The translations under genes and the position numbers were made by a program. Below, piece by piece: positions 33,563-43,545 of a DNA stretch of 64,000 bases. The stretch comes from Mortierella sp. BCC40632 (lineage: Eukaryota > Mortierellomycota > Mortierellomycetes > Mortierellales > Mortierellaceae), in the NCBI GenBank assembly GCA_011634665.1, contig WAEK01000009.1, positions 2,037,501-2,101,500 on the forward strand. The letters are read 5' to 3'. Each line of letters begins with the position of its first letter. Position 1 is the first letter of the stretch. The notes below the pieces were generated by a model that saw nothing but the letters and a program-made list of their open reading frames with translations, was not told the DNA's origin and ran no database searches.

Positions 33563-33826
33563 TGTCATGTCCTATTAACTCTCCTCTTACTATAGGATCG
33601 CGGGCAAGTATCCTCCATCGGCAGATGGAGGAAAAAAGGTTGTGTTATACTTTCCGAAGTGCGCGAGCACTCGGAAAGGATGAAGTTTATTATTTTCGAG
33701 CAAGAACAAAAATCTAGTATAAAAGGGCGCAATAGGCGCATCCTATTTCCGTCAGTCTGCAATAAATATCTTTCCTTGCCCTTACCTTCCTGTCTCTAAA
33801 GGAGAGTCCTGTATTTGTCCATGACA
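33563..33826 (+). repeat. right LTR of element E
   Basis: Same sequence as 29289-29552. Its U3 end abuts a truncated RT gene in the opposite orientation instead of a purine tract. Confidence 0.93.
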
Positions 33827-33831
33827 CGTGT

Positions 33832-35527
33832 ATTTCCCCGCCCACCTTGTTGATACTGAGTCTGGCGCCACCATTATCGTCATTCGGTATAGGATTCTCG
33901 GGATCAGCACGTTGTTGACAATGTATACTGCTTGCTTGTCCGTTATCGCTTTCCGGGACAGGATGTTACACGTTGTGTTGATTTCCTCGAGGACCATATT
34001 CCTGGTGAAACGGTCGTTACCGTCAGCCGAAAACCACACACCCAGCATCCTAACGGCGACGTCGGGCGGGTGAGCTTTCACGGTGTCAGCGCTAATCTGG
34101 ATCTCTTGCTGGTCCGTTGTTGGGTTCACTATGATCAGCTCTGATTTCTTCGGGTTAATATCGATGGAGTTCAAACGGAAAAACCAGTGGCGATGTCGGG
34201 GATCCCCTGGAGCCCTTCCTTATCTGGTGCAATCCATGTCGTGTCGTCCATGTACGCCAGACAAGGGACAACTAGCGCAGTGTCCTCCCCTTGCTGTAGG
34301 TAGTACGGGATGGGGAGTTGTCGATGCTCGAATAAAGCCTTTTTACTCATCATCGCGTATCCGAGTCCAGACTCCATGACTGCATTCAGTAGAACGTCGT
34401 AGACTATTCTCCACATAAGTGGACATTCCACTCCACCTTGATCCAAACCACAGCGCGGGTGATATTCATCCGTTATCCCATACGCCGTGATGACCCTGTT
34501 GGTTTTGGTTGTCGCAATGTCCAGGCTTAAGCGGATGAATCTTGGATCCATCTTAATGCAACGTAGGCTCCGATCCAGCATCCCGTCAGGTCCACATGAG
34601 ACCGAGTCGTAACATCGGCGCATGTCCTGAAAAGAGAACCCATGCTTCCTTGTTGAATTCTCGGGCATCCTCCATCACCGCGTTGAGTATGTGGATCGGG
34701 TCTTTGGTCATCGTCCCCTTTAAAACGGAGAAGTTGGGTCCTTTGAGTACGTTGTGTTGCTCGCAGACTGCTGTGATCCTGTTCACTAAGATTGTGAACA
34801 TGATCTTCCTCGCGTGTTCCAGTAGAGTGATCGGCCGTACGTCTGCTAAACGCCCTGACCATACCTGGCGTTTCGGGATACAATAGATGAGGCCTTGTTT
34901 CCACTGTGTTGGCACTGTTTCTTGAGCAAAGCATGCTTGGACTAAGATCGCGAATACCTTTGATCCTCTTTTACCGAGCTTTTGAAACATGTCCCCTGTA
35001 ACACCTGACAGTCCTGGCGCCTTGTGATGTGGTGCGTGTGCTACCGCGACAGCGATCTCTTCTTCTGTCGGAATTGCCATCGTCTCCTGGAACCAGGTTT
35101 CATCAATGTCATTCCTAGGACGATACCTTTCTTCCCAAAAAGGATTATCGCTGAGTGATTGGCATGTTCTGGGGGCGTGCCACTCATCCTTGAAGTAACG
35201 AAAAACCTCTTTCCTGATTTCCTGCGGGTGGTCAAGAACATACGGTTTGTCGTTGTTGTCGTCCACGATGACGTGATCTATCACGACGCTGTTCTGCGGT
35301 GCTTCAAGTATGCTGCGTATCGACCTCTTCGTGTCCGTGGCAAACTTTTCATTCCTCCGTTCTATCGCCTCCTTGACGTAGCGGTGGAAATGTTTTTGTT
35401 GTAGTCACGGTGAAGCATCCTGTTCTCTCGCCAGGCCGCCTGGATTTCCCTCAACCAACCATTCCAACACTCCTCCCCGTCCTCCACACTTGGGATTTGG
35501 TTGATGTTCATCTCCAGCTTGTTCGCT
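33832..35527 (-). pseudogene. LINE-a ORF2 reverse transcriptase
   Basis: RT blocks are visible in three frames: HHKAPGLSGV and YCIPKRQVW (35284-34586), then RCYDSVSCGPD and the catalytic AYMDDTTW (34668-34171, YMDD near 34240), then the thumb-side segment NPKKSELIIV (34174-33832). Two or three single-base shifts break continuity. The frame runs into element E at its CGTGT duplication. RT performs target-primed reverse transcription. Confidence 0.85.
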
Positions 35528-36835
35528 TCATACCAGTTCTTGATAGGGGTAAAAGGTTTGATGCTTCAACTCCTCCTGACAGTCGTCTGATAGAAAATGC
35601 ATCCGAACAGCTTTGATAACTCTTCCAAGATCACTTGTCTTTGCCCTCCATCGCGCCTCTCCCGGTTGTACACCTGGCAGACCACCGGTCTTAACAACCG
35701 GCAGATGTCTTTTTGCAGCTGACATGATTGTCTTCTGAAGCGTATCCCAGAGATCTTCCAGCGCGATTTGTTCCAGCGATTCACCTGTGAATTCTACTTC
35801 TTCAGGGTTGTCCTCCGTTGTTGTAATTCCAAACCGCTCCAGATGTCCATATTCGATGAGAGCTTCTTCGGCCTGTTCTTGAAACTCGTCCCAATGTGTC
35901 TTCTTTGCCTTGGCTGTCAACACTTTCTTTGTACGAGGGCAGTACTCCCACAAGACGTTGCGCGGGGTTGGTTTCACTAGGGTTCTGATAGTAAAGCTAG
36001 CAATTACCATCTCATGATCTGATTTTAGAGGTGCTGTCAGAGCCTGTGACTTGCACGACATCAGATATGCCGTCAGACTTTCTGAGCTCCAGACCATGTC
36101 AATCCGGCTTTTGTCTTGCCATGTGTACATTCTTTTGTCCGTATGCATAAAACGGAAGGTGTCCACACAACTCTGTGTCCCGAGCCAGGTGAACAATGTG
36201 CGTTCTGGTGTCGATGTCGTATGTTGTTCGCTGGCTCTGTCAATCGCTGGATTGGGTACCCCATTGAAATCACCGATCACAATGACATGGAAATGATCGT
36301 CGCTGTGTTTCCTCACTTGGGTTTTCACCCATTGCTCTACCGCTTCCTGCTCTCTCCTAGGTGCCGATCGAGGCGGGATGTAGCAGTTTACCACCGCGAG
36401 TCTAAAGCCTGACTTAAAACCAAATAACGCTGTGATGCCTCGGCCGTTCCCATCTGTCTCTCCTCCAACACTGAACTTGTGCCACCGTTTGTGGACCATC
36501 AGCCCTGTCCCACTCCCTCGCGTTCTGTCTGCTGCCGAGTTCCAAATGCCGTGGTAGTACGCATACCGATCCTTGGATAAGAGAAAACTCTGGCGCTCCC
36601 TGTCCACATTTGTCTCCTGGATCCCAATGATATCCAGGTCGTGCATCATCCCATACTCTCCAAGAGAGTTGAAAAAACCCCTTTCCAGACCGCCCTGTAC
36701 GTTGATGGTACCAACCGACAGTGTCTGGAGAGTATCCTCCGTAAGTCCTGAACTTTTGTCCAGGATGTTGGCCACGTAATTCGCCAGAGGAGACGGACTA
36801 CGTGGTGGCGCTTTTTCTTTTTCACAGTTACTCAT
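35528..36835 (-). CDS. LINE-a ORF2 N-terminus: APE-type endonuclease
   Basis: The frame starts ATG at 36835, overlapping the ORF1 stop as TAATG, and is open for 435 codons. Endonuclease/exonuclease/phosphatase motifs appear in order: INVQGG, the E of IGIQETN, GDFNG, KSRIDMVW and the SDHEM catalytic histidine motif. This domain nicks target DNA to prime reverse transcription. The frame closes at 35528 after ...YPYQELV, where a one-base shift would continue into a Trp/Glu-rich linker. The domain itself looks intact. Confidence 0.9.
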   Translation of the reverse strand: MSNCEKEKAPPRSPSPLANYVANILDKSSGLTEDTLQTLSVGTINVQGGLERGFFNSLGEYGMMHDLDIIGIQETNVDRERQSFLLSKDRYAYYHGIWNSAADRTRGSGTGLMVHKRWHKFSVGGETDGNGRGITALFGFKSGFRLAVVNCYIPPRSAPRREQEAVEQWVKTQVRKHSDDHFHVIVIGDFNGVPNPAIDRASEQHTTSTPERTLFTWLGTQSCVDTFRFMHTDKRMYTWQDKSRIDMVWSSESLTAYLMSCKSQALTAPLKSDHEMVIASFTIRTLVKPTPRNVLWEYCPRTKKVLTAKAKKTHWDEFQEQAEEALIEYGHLERFGITTTEDNPEEVEFTGESLEQIALEDLWDTLQKTIMSAAKRHLPVVKTGGLPGVQPGEARWRAKTSDLGRVIKAVRMHFLSDDCQEELKHQTFYPYQELV

Positions 36836-39800
36836 TAGAGTTCGCTGCTCATTGCCGCGTCGGACTCTTCTTGAGTTGTGTAGGAGCTGGTAGAGGAGTA
36901 TGGGGTCTGTGTGTCAAACGTATTGATGGGGTTGAACTCCTGCAACGCCGGAGTGTACTGGCAGCTTACACCTTGTGTTGAAACTGTTTGGGTGTCGGGA
37001 GCGAAGATATCCTTGACCGGGAAACTACTACTGAGCAAGATCGGATCAATTGTCAGTCCTGCCTGGACACTTTGCTGGGATAGTCTGGCCTCCAGTGTAT
37101 CCTGGGCCGCCCGAAGCTGTTCAAATTTGTCTGTAGACGCCTGTACTACAGCCTTTGCTTCTGCTAGCTCACTCTCTGCTCGCCGCTGTCCTTCCTCAGC
37201 CTTCCTGGCCCTCTCTCTGAACTCGGAGATCTGTCTCATGGTCTCCTCCTTCTGCCTCCGCTCCTGCGCCAAAAGTGCCACATGCTCCCCCTCAAACCGT
37301 CTCTTCTCTCCTCGCACCTCATCCACCGCCATCGCACTCACGTGAGGCTGGCCCTGCCCCTGCATCAGCCTCGCCAGGCTTTCCTCCATTCTCACGCACA
37401 TTTGTTCCATCTTCCGATCCATCTTTGTCTCCATTTCTGTGATGCGTTGATTTAGCATCTGGAAAAAATCCATTGCTCTCTTCACACGTTCCTCAGAATG
37501 TTGGACAGCCTCCCTCAGCTTTGCAACATCCGCTGCTAATGACGACGATGGTCCTGTTGCTGCTACCTTTGTCTTCACTGGGTTCGCTATGCTTTGCTCG
37601 CTTTGTGGTGGAGCCACTATGTGGGCGTACGATTTCCCGTTTGATACCGTTGGCACTCTGAGACCTGGTGGTGTTACCGTCGCTTTGCCTTTGCTCGTCT
37701 GCGGTTCGTTGCTCATCTGTCTGCTCATCTGTTGCTTCCCAGCATTCGCATTCTCTCTCCTCACTTGGCGAATCATCAGGCGTCGGGTGTGTTCCTCACA
37801 GTCTTTGCCCATCTTATGTCCTGGAGCTCCACATCCGAAGCATGTTTGAGTCTCTGGAGTGACCCACAGCGTGGTTTTCGTGCCGATCGTCCATCTCTTT
37901 TTGGTTGTCGTCACCAGATCTTCCTGAGTCGCAAAACTGATGAAGGCCTCCATCTGTCGTTGCTTCCTTCTCGGGTGCATCGGCATTGTGATGCCTCTGT
38001 ACTTGCTGCCTGCAAGGAGATCGGAAACCAGTCGGGGGGTGTAGCCCATTGGCAGGTTGGCCAGCTTCATCACCAGCGTGCGGTTTGAGGCCACTCGCTG
38101 TGATCCCAACCGGGTGATGATCCCAGAGTCGTTCGCCACGATGACGCAGGATCGACCCTCGTCCTTCATCATCTTCACTGATTCTGTCCGGTGGAAAAGC
38201 ACTGTTGCTGTCGCCATGGACCGCTTGGCGTTATGCCCCATGGTGACTTGCTCTATCTTTCCCCACTGAGAGAAAGTACAGTTGGCGCCAAAATGGTTTC
38301 AATGTTTTCAGAAATTTCGCTTTTTCTAATTTTCTCGTTTATTCTTTCTTTCTCTTTCATATTCAATTCTAATAGAAAGGAAAGTCTTATCAATGGTGGA
38401 CCCGAGAAATAAGAAAGCGGGCCTTTATCACTTCACATGAGCGAGCTATGCCGCCTCCAATGTTGTCGTCTCATAGAAACCATTTTGCCACTAGTCCGGG
38501 AAAATTCTTCAATACCTCGTATTCCCCCCTTTCGCTTTCAACACGGCCTCTACTCTTCGTGGCATCGACTCATAGAGCTTGTCAATCATATCCTGTGGTA
38601 TCAGCTCCCATTCCTCCAGCACCATATCCCACAATTCATGAACACTCGTAGGCCGCTTCTCTCGTTGACCAATCTGAACCTTCAGCTTGTCCCAAACATG
38701 CTCGATTGGATTTAAATCTGCTGATTGTGCAGGCCATCGAAGAACCTCAATATCCTGATCCTCCAGGTACTTGGTTGTTGCTTTGGCTTTGTGTTTGGGG
38801 TCGTTGTCGTGCTGAAAAATGAAGTCATTTTTTCCGAGATCATAATACTCGAGACTTTCTTTCAATGTTGTGTCGAGAATATTGATGTAATCCTCCTTTT
38901 TCATAGTTCCTTCATAGATCTGACAGCCATAGCCAAGTCCCTTGGACGTCATACAGCCCCAGAACATCAAGGATCCACCTCCATGCTTGACAGTAGGTTG
39001 AAGATGAAATGGTTGAACCGGATCGCCTGGCTTAGCCCAGTAATATTGTATCCCGTCCGAGTTCCAGATGTTTATCTTTGTTTCATCTGAGAATACCACT
39101 CGCTTCCAGTCATCGATGGTCCAATTTTTTATGACCTCTTGCCCACTCCAACCGCGCTTTGCTTGTGTCGCTTACTAAGGAAAGGCTTTTTGACTTTTTT
39201 TTCTTCGCTTGAAAGCCGATCTCCCTGAGGTTGCGAAGGACTGATCTGTACGAGATAACTGTCCCTTCACCATTGAGGCTCTTGTGGACCTGCTTGCCAG
39301 TCTTCAACATGCCGGAAAGTAACTTTCTGTTGAGATCATTCTTGGAGCGAGCCGAGAGAATTCTTGGTCTTCCTGTTGGTTGCCTTTGTAGAGTAGGTAA
39401 ATGCTTGGTTCGGATCCTTGAAACAGAAGCAGGGCTGACTGATAATCGTCTAGCGACATTCTTGACGGAGTAGCCTGCTTTTAGCTGGCTTATGATAGAG
39501 TTTTGAGTGTCTTCTTTTTTTTTCATGATGGAGGAATATCGACCATTTTCGAGCGATTGCACCCGTATTTTATATCAAACTTGTCAAGATCTATTCATCT
39601 TCTTTTAATCTCTCTGACTGACTGTAGATATAAGACAAACGATTGTGAAAAAAGAGATGAAATAGCAATAAATATAAATGGCGTGCCCAAGTGGCGAAAT
39701 GGTTCCAATATCTAGCTTCAACAATTTACCTCATAGCACGCCTTTCTGACAACATATTGAAAATCTGTTTACACTGTCGTGAACAAGGCATTCTGGGTAT

Positions 39801-40422
39801 TGTTTTCAATCTAAGCAACAAGGTGCATTTACATATTCTCGATGGGTAGAAAATTGCTAAAATATGAAAATTTGAGAATTATTGAAACCATTTTGGCGCC
39901 CACTGTAGCTCTCACCTCATGCGCAGTCGTGGTGATGCTCAATGAAATTACTTCCACTGATCGCTCCTCATCCCATTCTTGCTGTGAGTTGGTGAACTCC
40001 TTGAAGTACACCTTTTCATCACCTTCCTTCACCATTCCACAGTGAAGGATTGCTTCCAGCTGGGCTCGCTGTCCAACTTCCACTACGAAACAGCTGACTG
40101 AAGTCTCGTCCGCCAGCTGGATCCAGCGGACCAAAGGGGTTGCAACTGGGGCAACCACACCTTGGTAACACTTGGCCAATAAGGCCCTGCGTTGGGTCAT
40201 CGAGGTTGATGCCTCGCCAAAAGCGTCAACCGGGATGTACGCCTTGAGGTGATTACGACGTCGATCTACGAGGATGAACTCATCACTCGCAGACTCTACG
40301 TCTGCCTCGCTTTCACTCTGGCTATGGGGCAGCTCAGAGTTGTCTGTATCCACTTGCATGGATGCAGAGTTTGCAGGGGTGTCCCTGAAGGGAATGAACT
40401 TCCCATTTTTGGGGGGCCCCAT
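36835..40422 (-). CDS. LINE-a ORF1, 652 codons intact apart from transposon T3
   Basis: ATG at 40422 (MGPPKNGKF), 156 bp from the LINE 5' end, stop TAA at 36837-36835. Removing T3 with one TA (38279-39907) gives 1,959 nt, exactly 653 codons, with the frame continuous across the site (AHEVRA then TFSQWGK). An RRM-like fold spans that site (VISLSITTTA ... IEQVTMG ... ATATVLFH), a second RRM-like segment follows (VMKLANLPMG), then the zinc knuckle CFGCGAPGHKMGKDC, and a long coiled coil (KFEQLRAAQDTLEARL). ORF1 proteins of this type bind LINE RNA. The stop overlaps the ORF2 start. Confidence 0.88.
38279..39905 (-). mobile_element. Tc1/mariner transposon T3 (1,627 bp)
   Basis: TA duplications at 38277-38278 and 39906-39907. 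Same ends as T1 and T2. Inserted in LINE-a ORF1 without disturbing the flanking frame. Confidence 0.95.
38509..39526 (-). pseudogene. T3 transposase (DD34E), one frameshift
   Basis: ATG at 39526, stop at 38509. The N-terminal helix-turn-helix (KAGYSVKNVARRLSVSPASV) and a second DNA-binding segment with GRPRILS are open to about 39110. A shift near 39110-39180 leads to the catalytic half 39099-38509, which is continuous: [18 protein letters not shown] and [10 protein letters not shown], with 34 residues between the last D and E. This is the least damaged of the three copies; the shift lies among A/T runs. Confidence 0.88.
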
Positions 40423-40688
40423 CGATGCAGCTAGGAGGGAGGGTAGGGATGATAGGGAAAAAGGGGGGGGAGGGGAGGGTGGTTGTGGTTGTGTGGGGCT
40501 GCCACTTCGATGGTTGTTCTTTGATCTGAATGAATATTCACGCCCACTGTTGGCAGTAGCGTGGTAAGAAGTAGGATTAAGGGTCAGGAGGTAGGAGTGG
40601 GTAGCGGCGATACACTGCGCAAGTAGCATGGCGTGCGATGAAGGCTCGTTTGCCCAATGGTGGTATGCTGCTGGTGGGAATTAACGAT

Positions 40689-40735
40689 TGGGAAGGGAAA
40701 TAACGGTCTAGGCCCAGGGAGGAATAAATTGGTGG
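40689..40735 (+). repeat. dispersed repeat of about 45 bp (second copy at 9358-9403)
   Basis: GGGAAGGGAAATAACGGT, then CCCAGGGAGGAATAAATTGG, shared with 9358-9403. Both lie outside LINE-a and were about 650 bp apart before it inserted. Confidence 0.6.
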
Positions 40736-40760
40736 CTGTCAAGTTGCATTCATCTCGAAG

Positions 40761-40841
40761 GTCAACATGGCCGAGCGGTTAAGGCGTGAGACTAGAAATC
40801 TCATGGGTTCTCCCGCGCAGGTTCAAATCCTGCTGTTGACG
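40761..40841 (+). tRNA. tRNA-Ser (anticodon AGA)
   Basis: Acceptor stem GTCAACA/TGTTGAC, D-arm with TGGCCGAGCGGTTAAGGC (A box), anticodon loop CTAGAAA with AGA at 40794-40796, long variable arm typical of serine, B box GGTTCAAATCC, discriminator G. TTTT at 40846-40849 is a plausible Pol III terminator. It lies 169 bp from the right end of LINE-a. Confidence 0.95.
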
Positions 40842-40903
40842 CATTCTTTTGCCTCCGTTCACTCGGAGGCAATATTTTTTTTTCGAGAAATTGGCTTCTC
40901 CTT

Positions 40904-41132
40904 TTTTTTTTTTTTTATGGGCCCCGTTAGGGGTTTTATTCGTCGGCGCGCACTCATACCACGGTCTGCGGACGTGGCCAGCTAGTTCACAAAAACTACA
41001 CTATCCTACAACAGAAGAGTAGAGAGAAGAAGGAAAAGGTGGAGGGTGACCCAGAAACGATATAGCTACTAGAAATACAAATGCAGAGAAAGGGGAAAAG
41101 ACCAGGTACAAAGAGCACCCGCAGAGGGGGAG
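40904..41132 (-). mobile_element. LINE-b 3' fragment b1
   Basis: Poly(T) (tail on the minus strand), then the family 3' hairpin in the form CCCC-GTTA-GGGG (40922-40933), then GTTTTATTCGTCGGCGCGC and downstream GACCCAGAAACGATATAG shared with b2 and b7. 5'-truncated. Confidence 0.75.
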
Positions 41133-41172
41133 GTCTTTTTTTTTTTGGATGAACTTATTCGGGCAAATCTAT

Positions 41173-41303
41173 TTGACAACCAGGTTGCCATTTAATGCGC
41201 GGCAACCCATTACTTAAAATGGTAATTTTGCCACTATTTGACAACCCAAATGTCAAGGGTTGTCAAATAAAAATTGGTCACTCCGTGGCAACCTGGTTGT
41301 CAA
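41173..41303. repeat. 131-bp fold-back element with perfect 18-bp inverted ends
   Basis: Ends TTGACAACCAGGTTGCCA (41173-41190) and its exact reverse complement (41286-41303). A second internal palindrome ATTTGACAACCC/GGGTTGTCAAAT lies at about 41236-41270. No ORF. A related copy in reverse orientation is at about 44510-44652. MITE-like. Confidence 0.75.
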
Positions 41304-41322
41304 GGATGCTTGCCTCTCTCCA

Positions 41323-41735
41323 CTTTTTTTTTTTTTTTTTTTATTGGCCTCGTGAGAGGTTTTATTCGTCGGCGCGCGTCTGTCCATGCTCTGCAAAGGA
41401 CAGCCTCCGCTGCCTCTTTTTGAAAAGAGAGAAAACTATCTAAACATAAAGGGGGAGAGGAGGAGGACGACCCAGAAACGATATAGGTAGAAATAAAAAT
41501 ACAAAACAAATGGGAGAAATCAAGACAGGGCACAAAGGTAAGCTATCAGGGGGACAGGTCAAGGGCAGGTCTACATCTAGGGCAGGGAATCCGAGGGATC
41601 CAAGAGCGGCAATAGCGGCTCCCAATCAGTCAAGTCGAAAGGGTCAAGTCGTCTGATGTCTGGAGGCTTCGGCTCCGCGCGGCTAAGTGGAAGCGTGTAG
41701 TCCCTTAGCATGGCCAAGTAAGGGTTATAGCCAGG
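41323..41735 (-). mobile_element. LINE-b 3' fragment b2 with ORF2 C-terminus
   Basis: Poly(T), hairpin CCTC-GTGA-GAGG (41348-41359), 3' UTR, and an ORF2 C-terminal frame ending IRRLDPFDLTDWEP, almost the same as in b7 (51370-51606). 5'-truncated near 41735. Confidence 0.8.
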
Positions 41736-42055
41736 AGGATATGAAATTAGTGCTTCAGCACTAACGCATAGATACACATGGGCCATAGCATCGAGGAACC
41801 TCATTTTTGCGCAAATACTGTTGGCTAAAATTTAGAAAAAGAGGTCGAAGTGCATCGTGTGGATTTCTAGATCAAGCGTTTTGGCGCATGAAGAGCATTG
41901 AGCAAGTGTATAGACTAGTGCTAAGGAGTATCGCCAACGGCCTACGAGTTCAAGAGCAATGAAGTCTGGTACTTATCCCTAGATATTAATGCCCAGGTGT
42001 GTCTGGGTGTAGAATCTGCGAGAGTGGGGGCCCGTGTCTGTGCCTCAGGAGTTTT

Positions 42056-42195
42056 TTATTATTATTATTTTTATTGGCCTCGCTAAAGGTTCTATTCCTC
42101 AGCGTGCTTCTATCCATGCTCTGCGAATGGAATGACCACCACTGCCTCTTTTTAAAAAGGAGAAGTAGAGGAGGACGACCCAGGATCGATATCAG
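42056..42195 (-). mobile_element. LINE-b 3' fragment b3 (degenerate)
   Basis: TTATTGGCCTCGCTAAAGG and CATGCTCTGCGAATGG match the family 3' UTR with changes; the hairpin is weakened. About 140 bp remain. Confidence 0.65.
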
Positions 42196-42602
42196 CTTCT
42201 CTTTCAACCCCATTGCCGGCAACCAAACCGTCCAAATCATGGACAACCAGAATATCCTGCACTCGACCGGAAACTCATACGCAAGACTCCCGTAACCACT
42301 CTCGTACAATAACTGGCATGGCTCTGGCTCGAGCTGGCGGGAGTCCTGAGAAACACTAAGCCCATAGCACAAAAACTAGATTGTTTTTTTTTTTTTTTTT
42401 TTTTGCCCTGTGCTCGAGCGTCTTTCTACGTACTTTCGGATAGAGGGCAGCAAAAGTGAATTGCTGGTAAATGGAAGGTTACTCACTCTTTTATAAGCTA
42501 TAGTAGACTACCACCTGGAGATAGGTTTCGTTAGGTAGCATCGTTGACTAGTGCAAAGCATGCCTATGACTCTGCAGAGAACTGTCCTGCGATTGAAAGC
42601 AG
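42196..42602. other. no gene seen
   Basis: AT-moderate sequence with one T20-type run near 42385-42403. Short ORFs only, none with a recognisable motif. Confidence 0.6.
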
Positions 42603-43015
42603 CCAGGTATGGCTAGGCATGGGGTGAGCCGAGAAAAGTCAGGCATGGGGTTGAACTGTGAGCAAAGAAGTTAAGCCAGGCGTAGGTTTGAATGCAGGCA
42701 GGCCGGGCGTGGGTTTGAATGCAGGTAAGTCGGGCGTAGGTCGGGCGAAAATTTGAATGCAGGTAGGCCGGGCATAGTTTTGAATACAGGCAGGCCAGGC
42801 GTGGGTTTGAATGCAGGTAAGTCGGGCGTGGGTTGGCTGTAGCTGGGCATAGGTTTGAATGCAGGTAGGCTGGGCGCGAGTTTAAATGCAGTTAGGCCGG
42901 GCGTAGGTTGGCTGAAAGCAGGCGTAGGTTGACTGGAGTCGGGCATGGGGTTGAACCGTGAGCAAAGAAGTCAAGCCGGGCATGGGTTGACTGAAGCCGG
43001 GCATATCTATCCCTG
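42603..43015. repeat. minisatellite, unit about 27 bp
   Basis: Imperfect tandem units around GTTTGAATGCAGGTAGGC followed by CGGGCGTGG, with shorter variants (GTTGGCTGAAG). In one minus-strand frame each unit reads as a nine-residue PAFKPTPGL-like repeat (42671-42946), but nothing else supports a gene. Confidence 0.85.
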
Positions 43016-43514
43016 AGTAATGCGGGTAATTTCACATTTCTATCGACAGCATAGTCTCCCGCATGCATTGACAATAGCCTCCTCGAGATATTATAAGTGC
43101 AATCGCCACTACCAACCTATTCCCATCGCCAGTACCGACTTATTTCCATAGCCACTACCGAGTCCTCGCTACTACCGACCTCCTCTACCATGTAGAAGGA
43201 GATCCTGCTCCTGTTCTCTGCCTCAGGTAAACTAGCACCAGTCTGCATTTGTGACACCAACCATGCATAGCTGGGTTGCATGTTGTTTGTTAACCACTCG
43301 ACCAGAGGAATTTGCCACCCGACCAGAGGGGTCTGCCACCCAGCCAGAGGCCGAGACATCTACTAGATATTACTCTATTTTCGAAACCACTAAGGGGCAG
43401 AGGAGACGATGAGGCCTTTCAAGTTCACGCGGCCTTTTGAGTGGGAACCTTTGAAAAGAGTGAATGTGGGAGAAAAGAAATCGGCGAGGGACTGATGTCT
43501 TTATTGTGTGTGTG

Positions 43515-43545
<31 letters not shown>

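Larger units (their letters stand above)
29289..33826 (+). mobile_element. Ty3/gypsy chromovirus E with internally inverted pol and a third LTR
   Basis: Outer direct LTRs 29289-29552 and 33563-33826 (264 bp each, no difference seen) with 5-bp duplication CGTGT at 29284-29288 and 33827-33831. Inside: gag and the first part of protease on the plus strand, then a third, inverted LTR (30991-31254) followed by chromodomain, integrase, RNase H and the end of RT on the minus strand. The part of pol between protease and the RT palm (about 1 kb) is missing. Both inner junctions fall exactly at LTR termini. Confidence 0.9.
10093..36835 (-). pseudogene. LINE-a ORF2, complete extent (six pieces, frameshifts)
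   Basis: Pieces in reading order: 36835-33827, 29288-28423, 15691-13733, 12101-11788 and 10156-10093, with stop TGA at 10093-10095. The junctions across E, C, T2 and T1 stay in frame once one TSD copy is kept (for example ...WAGKYT joins SMIRQK across E, and ...TIWAP joins MFSVPKK across T2). Total about 6.2 kb, or roughly 2,060 codons, which is long for a LINE ORF2. Frame changes not due to insertions occur near 35540, 35390, 34650, 28540, 15300, 15090 and 14860. Confidence 0.8.
9913..40578 (-). mobile_element. full-length LINE (LINE-a), 8.5 kb, split by five insertions
   Basis: The 13-bp duplication AAGGGTCAGGAGG occurs at 9900-9912 and 40579-40591. The 3' end is at 9913 (short T/A-rich tail on the minus strand) and the 5' end at 40578. 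Order on the minus strand: 5' UTR, ORF1 with RRM-like folds and a zinc knuckle, TAATG, ORF2 with APE-type endonuclease, RT, long linker, RNase H, C-terminal Cys/His motif, 3' UTR. Five insertions were made directly into it: T3 (38279-39905), E (29289-33826), C (15692-28422), T2 (12102-13732) and T1 (10157-11787). Subtracting these with one TSD copy each leaves about 8.49 kb. The architecture fits the fungal Tad/I group of LINEs. Confidence 0.88.

Noticed and set aside
29289..33826. E read as two independent elements in opposite orientation
   Set aside because: Only one TSD (CGTGT) encloses the whole unit, and the inner joints coincide with LTR ends. A nested insertion plus deletion remains possible but needs a deletion ending exactly at an LTR terminus.
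42603..43015. CRISPR-like array
   Set aside because: The repeats are contiguous degenerate tandem units without unique spacers; a minisatellite in a eukaryotic context.
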